64,000 nucleotides of DNA from Posidonia oceanica. Its lineage: Eukaryota > Streptophyta > Magnoliopsida > Alismatales > Posidoniaceae. The position numbers and the translations under genes are program-made. Numbering within the stretch: the stretch's first letter is position 1; each line of letters opens with the position of its first letter. Under the pieces are notes generated by a model. That model saw only the letters and a list, made by a program, of their open reading frames with translations. It did no database searches and was not told the DNA's origin. This document shows positions 20,760 to 29,605 of the stretch, in pieces. Where the stretch lies: NCBI GenBank assembly GCA_037176725.1, contig JAZBRS010000054.1:15580001-15644000 (forward strand), in the 5' to 3' direction.

Positions 20760-22224
20760 GTTATCAACAATCAGTCAGATCTCGCAGGTATGTAATCACT
20801 GATAACAAGCAGAAACTGAGACCGAAAATGTAGTTCCAATATGCATCTAGGCAAAGTGATAACAGAACATAGCAATTGAGTACTGATAAGTAGGAGGATT
20901 CTGCAGCAGTCTTGCGGACACGGGGGCGAGGGTTGGCAGGAAATCTGGACCAGCGCAGCTTGAGTGTCGTCGATGTGCCTCTGCTGGGGAGAAGTACTGC
21001 CTCAGGACCTGAGCGTGTTGCAGAGCGGAGAGATTGGCAGAAGGGGAAAGGAAAGAAAGAAGATGCATGCATGCAAGATGCTAGTGATATGCTTATGAGG
21101 ATGAATATTATTGGATGAATAAGTATGCTTGAATGGATGGATATGCTTGGGTGGATGGGTATGCTTGGGTGCATGGGTATGCTTGGGTGGATGGGTATGC
21201 TTGGGTGCCCTCAGCATACGGAGTGCTTTGGTGCCTGCTGCAGAGGAAGAGAGTGGTCCTTGACTCACTGGGCCCTACTCAGACTCTCGGCTTATTGGTG
21301 GCGCTCCGGAACAGGTTGTTGGCATTACACAGGTGGTGATGTGGTGAGGACAGGCTACTGGCTGCACTCTCAGGACCTACACCTATTCTTTCGACTCTCT
21401 TTTTTTTTGAAAGGTTTCTCCCTCATAGGTATGCAGTCTTTCTCTGCTCCTAGCTAGGAGAAGGTATGTGTTTGCTCTTGGGAGGATGTGGTAGACCCCT
21501 TTTCCAGGCTTGACATGCTGGGGATCTCTAGTAAAGTACGGGGGATAACGGTGCCTGTGTTTTTTGGGCTACCATTGCCCTTTTCTTCTTCTTTTCTTTT
21601 TTTTTTTGTTTTGCTTGCTTTTCTCCTTTTTTTGTTTTTGTTTTTGTTCTATCTCCTTTTTTTTTTTTGCTTGATCTTTTTCCTCTTTTTTTTCAGGCTT
21701 TTGCTATCCCCATTCTGGTGGCAAAAGAAGGGTGCTTGAATTGTAATGGATTTAGGCTTTGGGTCTGCTGTGTGATGGGTAGAAGGAGCAGGGTTAGACT
21801 GCACACCCCTATCTCTAGGGCCGGCTTCTGTCTTCGTCTTCTGTTCCTTGGAGGTGCCCAAACCTAGATGTCTATTCTCACTTTTTTTCAAGCTCACAAC
21901 CTAACATTTTTTCTCCCTCGGAGGTGTATGTCCTTGCGAGATTAGGCACTTCGCCTGTCTTCGTTGGTGGTGGCTCCCTTACTTGCTAAGACATCTAAGT
22001 AGTGCCAGGTGAGGCAGGGTGACTCTTTCCAGAGCAGGCAAGCACTTCCGGTTGTCATCACCGGGCAGAAGATGCGATGTTTGAGAGGATGACGACGATG
22101 ATTTGAAAAGGAAGGGGGCAAGAGTTGAAAGGATGACGATGATGATTTGAAGTAAAGATGAAGCAAGAGGGCGAGAATGTGAATGCAAGTGGGAGAAGGG
22201 CATCTGCAACGGGGCCGCTTTCGG
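20760..22224 (-). other. Element 1 spacer between integrase and DUF7745-like ORF
   Basis: No protein-like frame. Contains an 18-bp tandem repeat (atgcttgggtggatgggt type, about five copies, 21125-21212; about three in element 2 at 46929-46993) and a pyrimidine-rich tract (21580-21705 on plus). Otherwise nothing recognised. Confidence 0.6.
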
Positions 22225-23124
22225 CTACTGATAGTACTTCTTCAGATAGCAGAGGTTGACGGGCTCAGACTGCTCGACCTAGTCCATATCCTCAAGGGTT
22301 ACAGCGCCTCCCGAAAAGATCTGCTTGACCACAAAGGGGCCACGCCAATTGGGACAGAATTTCCCTCGACCGTCAGGCAAATGAATGGCGCGCAAGACAA
22401 GGTCCCCTGACTGGAAGCTACTGGGCTGGACCTTCTTCAAGAATGCTCTGGCCATTCGTTTCTGATAGCAGTGAGCGTTGTGCATGGCTTGCAATCTGTG
22501 CTCATCAATTAGGTTCAGTTGGACGCAGCGGTCTTCGACCCATTCTGCTTCTTCCAACTCAGCTTCCCGCAGGATTCGCAGAGAGGGGATCTCCACTTCA
22601 ACAGGTAACACCGCTTCCATGCCGTACACCAGAGAGTACGGAGTGGCTCCTGTAGAGGTCCGGATTGATGTCCTGTACGCCCAGAGCGCGTACGGGAGCT
22701 TGTCGTGCCAATCCTTGTGGGTTTCTGCCATTTTCTTTAGGATCTTGACAATGTTCTTGTTTGCAGATTCCACTGCTCCATTCATCTGAGGCCGGTAGGG
22801 CGAGGATCGATGATGCTTGATCTTGAGACTTTGCAGGTATTCTTCGATCCTTTTGGCAATAAAGTTTGAGCCGTTATCAGAGATGATAGAGTACGGGACC
22901 CCATATCGGGCAACAATATTGTTTCTGATAAATTTTTCTGTTGCCGCAGCGGTGACTGTCCTGTAAGAGGCTGCTTCCACCCACTTGGTAAAGTAATCGA
23001 TCGCTACCAGAATGTAACGATGACCATTCGAAGCAGCAGGGTGGATGTCGCCGATGACATCGATCCCCCAGGTGGAGAAAGGCCATGGAGAAGACATGTT
23101 GTGCAGCTGATGTGGAGGGGCCTT
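22225..23124 (-). pseudogene. Element 1 integrase, N-terminally truncated
   Basis: Retains the catalytic core (GIDVIG near 23058, ISDNGSNF near 22867, and NGAVESANKN carrying the Glu near 22765, giving D, D, E) and the C-terminal domain (SFQSGDLVLRAIHLP, WRGPFVVKQ). The zinc-binding HHCC part seen in element 2 is gone, cut at a deletion junction near 23124-23130 that is out of frame with the upstream linker. A TAG at 22279-22281 replaces a CAG 18 codons before the normal end (LKKYYQ, stop at 22225). It cannot be made as part of the element 1 polyprotein. Confidence 0.85.
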
Positions 23125-23130
23125 GATGAT

Positions 23131-25172
23131 TCCGCTGCTGAAATTGCTGACTGTTCTGCTGCTGAGGTTTTCCGTTCAGTTACTGCTGCTGCATGAATTG
23201 CTGATGCTTCCCCTTCTGGGTCTTCTAGTGTGCCTGGGGAGGATATGCCGGACTGGCGGCTGATCTGAGCACTGCCGCTCGATATACTGCTCAAGTGAGG
23301 CGTGGGTTGCACAAACCACCTAGACCCGCCTTCTGGTTGAAGAATGATGAGCTCATCTGGTCTAGGGGAGTCCGGCGCTGCTGAGTCTTCTAGGACCATG
23401 ATAGAAGCATGGTCCTCTTGCAGAGGAGGATCCGTAACTACGGCTTTTCCTTTCCTTTCTGCAGCTTGATGCTCTGCCAGGTCTTCTACTATCGACTTGA
23501 TCTGTTCTTGAAAGAGTAGCTCTAAGTCGGACATCCAGGAATCGACCTGGGCTTCTATCGCCACTCCTTCTTCTTCGTCTGAGGGGGAGTCGACGTAGTA
23601 GGCGCCGGGGGCCTGCGGCACTGGCCCGGCTGTAAGATGGATCGCTACCCTTGGAGTCTGCATGATCTAGTTCACGGGTGCGTCCGCTGATGGCAGTTCT
23701 GATGTAGAAGGCCCAAACAAACAAGTCAGCGGTGCTACTGATGAATAAGCTTCCAGGGTCACTCCTGGAGAATAAGCAGGGGTGCTCTTCGAAGGGCTCA
23801 AGGGCCCGGAGAATGTAGTGCTCAGTTGGCCTTTTGTATCGGGCCGTAACTGAGAGAGCGCAGCCTCTGACGCCATAGGGTCTTGCCATGAGAGCTGCTG
23901 CAGGTTGTCAGGAGAATGCGGAGCGGACTGCGCCGGCTGCATTCCTGAAGATGATGCTGAGGGAGCGGGCTGGGCCACGCTGCTGACTGAACTGATGGAC
24001 TGCCCCTTCAGAGATGGGGGCAGTGGCACTGATATGTTTGTGACCGCTGGTAGCATACTTGGTTCTGCCAAGAGGAGTGTCTTTGTCTCCTGCACTGCTG
24101 CTGACTGTTCCTGAGGGGCCGATGTGGCTGCTGAAGGATGGGAACTTGAATCTGCCACAGGGCCTGCTGAGCTGCCTGCTGTTTCTGCCAGAGGGAGAGC
24201 TGAATAAATTGACTGTGGGGCCTCTGCTCTGACCACTGTTTCTGCTGAGTTGATTGGGACTGCCTCTGTTGCATCAGACTGCTCCTCATCCGAGTAGTAG
24301 TCCTCAATACACACCCAATCCTCTGCCGGCGCTGTGGCTTGGTAATCGGTTGATCCCAGAATTCCTGCACTGGTAAAGTTAGTGAGGTCTCTGGGAATGG
24401 CTGGCGCATGCGCTTTGAGCTGGAAGCAGTGATCTTCGTCGAGCTTTGGTTCGTAGCCGAGACCTTCAGACTTCCTTCGCTCCACTGCTACGATCGGCTC
24501 CGCGATCCCTTGGCCGTGACGCCCGAGCGGCGTACCCTTGGTGTAACCCCACCTGTGACATACGTTCTCGACCATTCGAAAGGGGTTATTGTGAACGGTC
24601 AAGGAGTTGACACGTTCAAGGTCAGGAACGAAGTTAACTGGCTCGCACTGGTTAACGCGATATAGGGCTTCAGAAGTCTCAGGGTCAAATGGGATAGATT
24701 GCGAAGACACGGGAGAGACTGCTTCGATCCGCTCCTTCTCAAAGTTCTCCGCCATGACGACAATGACATCATCGCCACGACGGTACTTTATCATTCGATG
24801 GAGGGTCGAAGGAAGGACCTGATGCTTGTGGAGCCAAGGGCGCCCAAGCAGAAGATTGAAGTTAGGCTTCAAGTCGACGACATAGAATTCTACGTCGAAG
24901 ACGACCGGACCGATAGCCAGAGGGATAATCAGAATCCCTAGAGCGTCATGGTGAGTGTTGTCAAAAGCAGTCATTCCCTTCACGGCTGGCGTGATATCCT
25001 CGGCTTTGAATCCGAGCTTGGTTGCTGTACGCAAGGGGCAGACGTTAAGGCCTGACCCATTATCAACCAGCGTTAGGGGAATGCGAAAGTTTTTGAACTG
25101 CACCGTGACGAATAGGGGCTGGTTGTGATTAATCCCCGCCGGAGGCAGCTCATCGCTCGTGAAAGAGATGAC
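23131..25172 (-). pseudogene. Element 1 protease and protease-RT linker
   Basis: Same frame as gag. Protease motif VDNGSGLN (about 25047-25070) and LLGRPWLH near 24845; then the WGYTKGTPLGR and acidic DYYSDEEQ motifs and a long Ser/Pro/Ala-rich linker with YYVDSPSDEEEG and DHASIMVLE. The frame is interrupted only by two TAG codons: 25173-25175, which ends gag, and 23667-23669 inside the linker. Both stand where element 2 has CAG. The linker runs into the RT deletion near 23130. The protease domain itself is open. Confidence 0.8.
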
Positions 25173-28100
25173 CTAGGGCTCCGCGATTAACCCAACCATG
25201 CTCTCCAAGGCAGAAGGCTCAATGGACTGGGACACACGAGCAGCCTGGAACACGCGAAGAAAAGCCTCGCGGTGCTCGGCAGAAGTGTGGATCAAATCCC
25301 AGATGGAGATGTCGGCTTTGACCTTCTTAAGCTGGGAGGTTAGGTCTGCTTTAGGTTGGCTTCTCCTAACAGCTGGAGGAGTGATTCTAGCAGGTTCTAA
25401 AGGGGTGGTGACAGGAAGCTGGGTTACTACAGGTTGGCTAGGGATTTGGCTAACTACAGGCTGATCCGGGGTTGGATCTGCTAAGGGTTGGCCCGAGGGT
25501 GGGGGCATAACAGGTCCAGGGTGAGTTGGCCTAGTTGCCGGTATTGGGGGCCTGTAAACCCTCCCCGACTGCGTTACTTCCGCGCACATTTCTGTGGCGT
25601 AGCTGTAAGGGACGCGGTGGGTGTCCAGGGTCAAATCAATGACGACTGGAGCATGTGCTGCGAGCACAGGAGGGGTTACAGGGGGACCTACAGGATATTG
25701 AGGTCTATCTAGGGGATATGGTTGTTGGGGTGGGAAGGCTGGGGCAGGTTGAGGTCTGCCTAGAAGGTGTAGCTGAGGCCGTCCTAAAAGGTGAATGGGA
25801 GAACTAGGCTGGGCTCTAGCTAAGAGGTGTACAGGGGATTGAGCCTGAGGGAGCACGGTGGGGGGCGCGAGAGGGCGCTCCGGCCTAGCACGCGGTCGGA
25901 TCAAATGGATTCCCGACTCGGAGCCGGCAACTGCCGCGAGATAGAGACTTACCGAGAAAGGCTCAGAGATGTCAGAGATAAGATCGGAAGGGTCTACTAC
26001 AGAAGTAGCGGGCCCAGAAGGAAAGACAGAGTGGACGCCTGAGGTTCCCGCCCCTCCCGGATAAGAGTGCTCCGGTAAAGGTTGGCGGACGATGCCAAAA
26101 TGCGGGGGAACAGCTGGAGATGCAGATGCATGAGTGCGTGCTTGAGTGGATGCCTCGTGCGTGTCGATCACAATCGTTCCTGATTCGATCAAGTCCTGAA
26201 TTGCGTTCCGCAGGGAGAAGCAATTGTCCGTCGAATGCCCGACGCTTCGATGGAAATTGCAGAAGAGGTCCGGCCTAAACCAATGCGACAGAGGGCTTGG
26301 CGACGGACGAACCTCCGGGAACTTCAGGAGCGATGCTACCTTTGGCAAGATGGCCGTGAGTGGTTCCACCAGTGGGGTGAAATTCCTCCTCTCAGCGGGT
26401 GGTCTTCTTTGCCTTGGGTGTGAGCCTTGCTGGACCGGTGCGGCAGGATAGACCGGTCTAGCGGTGGTAGTGATGTGCGGTGTGTGCGGGTTCCTAGGTG
26501 CAGGAGCGTACACGATCTGAGCTGGGGCAGGCCGAGACGGCAAGCGAACAGGCACAGCAGGAGAATCGACGAATGCAACAGCGGGTTTCGGCGAATCCTT
26601 CCTTTTCGGGCGGTTGCTGCTGCTGCTGCTGTTGTTGTTGTTGAAGGTGCTGTTGTTGACACTGTTGCTGCTGATCGCTGCCTGCTTAGCGAACGCAGAG
26701 AGAGCTGGGAAGTTGCCACTCCGCAAAGAACTCTCTACGCGCGCTCCAGCTCTGATGAGTGCCGCAAAAGTAGTGACTGGTTGGATGCTAAGCAGAGCTC
26801 CGAGAGACGGCTGCGCCCCTTTGATAACGATCTCGATAGACTCCTCGTCAGAGGGTCTATCTCGAACCTGAGAGGCAAGGGCGTGCCAGCGGCCGACGTA
26901 CTCCCCGAACGGCTCGCCAGAGTTCTGCTTGATGGCGATCAAGTCCGCCCTCTTTGGGACAAGATCGAGGTTGAAGGAGTATTGCTCCAGGAACGCCTGA
27001 CTGAGGTCGTTCCAAGTCTTGATGGCTGACATATCGAGTGATGTGAACCACTTGAGTGCCGGCCCGGTCAAACTCTTCTGGAACAAGCGGATCAGCAACC
27101 TCTCGTCAGCCTGAAGCTGAGCGAGATCACCGCAATACGCCTTCAGGTGTGCTACGGGGCAGCCCCTACCATTATACTTCTCGAAGTCCGGGATTTTGAA
27201 CTTCGGAGGGAGTACCGCCTCTGGAAAGCAGCAGAGGTCCCGGAATTGGTAGGTCTGGTGCTCAGTACCCTGCACTAGTCGTAGTGCCTTCTCCAAGACG
27301 TCCATCCGGTTATTGATGGGGTCTGGAATTGCTGCTGTAGGAGAGGGATCAGCAGGGGTAGTGAGCACATACGTCGAATGGGTCGCACCTAAGTGCTCCT
27401 CCGGATCTACCATAGCGTCGCCTGGTGGAGCAACGGGATGGCCGGCGTATCCGTGCTGGGGGACAGTGTATGCAGGAGTGTATGCAGGATGCTGGACTTG
27501 ATGGAGAGGGGAAGAATAAATGCCATGCTGTGCCGGGATAGGGGTAGGATGGCGGAGCACCAGTTGCTGTACAGGCGGGGTGCCAGACAGCGAGCCAGTG
27601 AGGTACTGGGCTCCAACCGGTCCAAAGGGTTGACCACCAGAAGGAAGTGGAGCATGCTGTGCCAAGTGTTGTGCAGGAGGAGGCGGTAAACGAGCCCCCA
27701 TCGTCGGAACCGTGAGGAGTTGAGACGATGGTCGAGGCGGAGGTGCAGAGGTTGATGCAAGGAATGCAGGAACTGGCCTCGGAGGAACCTCAGGGACGAC
27801 AGAGACAGAAGAAGGACGAACTGATAGAGCCATGCCCTGCAGTCTCTGGGCAAGCTCCATCAGGTGCTGGTACTGCGCTTCGGGCGTCTCGGCAGTGGGG
27901 ACGCTGAAGTGCAGTGCCGGCGGGGATTGAGAAGCAAGGGGCACGGACACAGATGGTCCGGGAAGGAGGGGATCTACGGAAAAGGTCGCAGCAGCGGTGG
28001 AAGGGATGTCGAAAGCGACGTATCCCTGGGACGGAGGGGGCAGTGGCGTCTCCGGAACGCGAGTAACGGCCGTCAAGATAGACTCGGCGACCGGATCCGG

Positions 28101-28274
28101 AGGAAGGGAGGCTTGCCACTGTCCCGGGGTGTACTGAGAACCTAGAGACGTCAGAGGAGGAAACCCTGGCGTCAGAGGGGGAACAAGGGGGACAGAAAGA
28201 GCAACCGGAGGGGCCAGAACGGAAACACCCTCCGTGACAGGAGTAAAAGAAGGCTCACTAACGTACTGGGCCAT
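25173..28274 (-). CDS. gag: Gag of element 1
   Basis: 1,033 codons from the MAQYVSEP ATG. That ATG is preferred to the further upstream GTG because element 0 has an equivalent accATGG at this site. Proline-rich N-terminal third; Retrotrans_gag-like capsid core at residues about 355-560 (FPEAVLPPKFKIPDF, RLLIRLFQKSLTGPALKWF, FGEYVGRW); Asn/Ser run near 610; zinc knuckle C-x2-H-x4-H-x4-C (CNFHRSVGHSTDNC) near 669; TRSGRVY-like motif (TQSGRVYRPP) near 900; KADISIWDLI near 1000. It would form the virus-like particle. The frame ends at a TAG where elements 0 and 2 read Gln, so this copy makes Gag without protease unless the stop is read through. Confidence 0.85.
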   Translation of the reverse strand: MAQYVSEPSFTPVTEGVSVLAPPVALSVPLVPPLTPGFPPLTSLGSQYTPGQWQASLPPDPVAESILTAVTRVPETPLPPPSQGYVAFDIPSTAAATFSVDPLLPGPSVSVPLASQSPPALHFSVPTAETPEAQYQHLMELAQRLQGMALSVRPSSVSVVPEVPPRPVPAFLASTSAPPPRPSSQLLTVPTMGARLPPPPAQHLAQHAPLPSGGQPFGPVGAQYLTGSLSGTPPVQQLVLRHPTPIPAQHGIYSSPLHQVQHPAYTPAYTVPQHGYAGHPVAPPGDAMVDPEEHLGATHSTYVLTTPADPSPTAAIPDPINNRMDVLEKALRLVQGTEHQTYQFRDLCCFPEAVLPPKFKIPDFEKYNGRGCPVAHLKAYCGDLAQLQADERLLIRLFQKSLTGPALKWFTSLDMSAIKTWNDLSQAFLEQYSFNLDLVPKRADLIAIKQNSGEPFGEYVGRWHALASQVRDRPSDEESIEIVIKGAQPSLGALLSIQPVTTFAALIRAGARVESSLRSGNFPALSAFAKQAAISSNSVNNSTFNNNNSSSSSNRPKRKDSPKPAVAFVDSPAVPVRLPSRPAPAQIVYAPAPRNPHTPHITTTARPVYPAAPVQQGSHPRQRRPPAERRNFTPLVEPLTAILPKVASLLKFPEVRPSPSPLSHWFRPDLFCNFHRSVGHSTDNCFSLRNAIQDLIESGTIVIDTHEASTQARTHASASPAVPPHFGIVRQPLPEHSYPGGAGTSGVHSVFPSGPATSVVDPSDLISDISEPFSVSLYLAAVAGSESGIHLIRPRARPERPLAPPTVLPQAQSPVHLLARAQPSSPIHLLGRPQLHLLGRPQPAPAFPPQQPYPLDRPQYPVGPPVTPPVLAAHAPVVIDLTLDTHRVPYSYATEMCAEVTQSGRVYRPPIPATRPTHPGPVMPPPSGQPLADPTPDQPVVSQIPSQPVVTQLPVTTPLEPARITPPAVRRSQPKADLTSQLKKVKADISIWDLIHTSAEHREAFLRVFQAARVSQSIEPSALESMVGLIAEP

Positions 28275-29587
28275 CGCTGACCTAGAGCGTGTGAGAACAG
28301 GGCTGCGACGTGTGTTCAAGAGGTGTCTCCTAAGAGGAGCTATCGTCGCAAGTGCGGATAGCTCGGAAGGGGAATGGTCGCGAACTAAGTCGCAAAAGGG
28401 CGTCAACGAGGGTCGATACTCGAGCTCTGGCAAAGGGAAACTCACTTACCGATCACGCTGACACAACAGAAGAAAATCAAGGTTAGTAACTAAAAGATGA
28501 ATGCAAATGAGTTTGTTAAGTGGCATGAATGATGTGCATGCTTTCTAGTATGCCCCCCTTACCTAACTAGTGTTTCCTAGCAAGGTTGTCTACTCCGGGT
28601 ATCCCTGGATGTGCGGGTCACCGACTCAGGTCAGAAAAAGTAGGTCCCCTGTCTAACTCCCGGCCCAAAGCTCAGGTAATGACAGGGTGGTGCGTTGGTG
28701 GCCTCTACCCCGCCAAAGCGTAGGTGGTACCCTCTACTAACACCGACACGACCCCCGGACAAGGAGGGGACGGACCGACCAACTTATGCCACGCCCAAAG
28801 CAGTGGAACAAGAGGCCGGAACCGTCCTTCGCAGACTAGTAGGTGGACTCAGAGGAGAAGAATGCATGCCCTATATGATGCTTATGCAAAATGATTAGAG
28901 TTTTTTATCTTGCGCGTTTTATTAACCAAAGGGAGTGAAGGATTGTTTGTAGTCTCTAGTTGCTCCTAGAAGTTCTTTTTACTTGCATTTTTTAGTTAAC
29001 CATGGGGGAAGCAGACAAGTCTCTAATATCCAAAGCATGGCAAGTGCAAAAGGGAAGAAAATCAGTCAAAATGGCAAGCAACCATCATACAACACAACAA
29101 AAGGCATGTTCATGGCATGTGCGAGTGTTTGTGAATATGATGGTGAAGAAAAGCATTCATCAAGTCAAAAGGCATGTAAGCATAGTATGTGCGTGTGTAG
29201 TGACATAGCAAGGGTGTAAAAGAAGCATTCAACATCTAAAAAGCATGTATTTTAGCCAAACAAAGTATGTAGACATGTAATGCGCAAGAATTAAAGCAAT
29301 AATGAGCAAATAAGATAAAGCAAGGTAAAAGTAAGCAGACTGTAAAGGAAATAAGAACATAAGCAAGACAATAAGTAAATAAACAAGCAAAGGAGCAAAG
29401 CCAGGCAAAAAGAGAGCAAAAACTGAAGCGAAAGAGGTGCGAGAACCTAAGCGGAGTAGTCACGAAGCGACTCGCTAGGAACTTGCACAGAAAAGCGAGC
29501 AAAACAGGCAAAGAAGGCACACAAGGCAGACAAGGCTGCAAAACAGGCGAGCGAAAAGCCGGGAACGAAAGCCGGAGTCTAGTCTCA
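28275..29587 (-). other. Element 1 leader between PBS and gag
   Basis: Untranslated leader of about 1.3 kb. The frame with gag is open up to 28445 but lacks an ATG upstream of 28274. A strong donor-like GATCG|GTAAGTGAG lies at 28449. The outer half is rich in gcttgcttt/tttgcttg words on the minus strand, like the element 0 leader. No RNA gene recognised. Confidence 0.6.
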
Positions 29588-29605
29588 TCCCCAGCAGAGT
29601 CGCCA
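29588..29605 (-). other. Primer binding site of element 1
   Basis: Minus strand TGGCGACTCTGCTGGGGA, one base from the LTR B terminus (…gctaca). Identical to the element 2 site at 58101-58118. From memory this is the tRNA-Arg type PBS of Ogre-like elements. Confidence 0.8.

Noticed and set aside
21585..21705. Pyrimidine-rich tract as polypurine tract of element 1, which would put the DUF7745-like ORF inside a longer LTR
   Set aside because: No CA terminus sits consistently at its left edge in both elements, and similarity of LTR B to LTR A already ends near 19322 with a TG/CA-compatible edge.
25173..25175. TAG between gag and protease as a programmed readthrough stop
   Set aside because: Elements 0 and 2 read Gln there, so it is best seen as a private CAG to TAG mutation of element 1.
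26614..26660. gctgctgctgttgttgttg run as a microsatellite of interest (also 55128-55160)
   Set aside because: It is the reverse complement of the Asn/Ser-codon run in gag and is explained by coding sequence.
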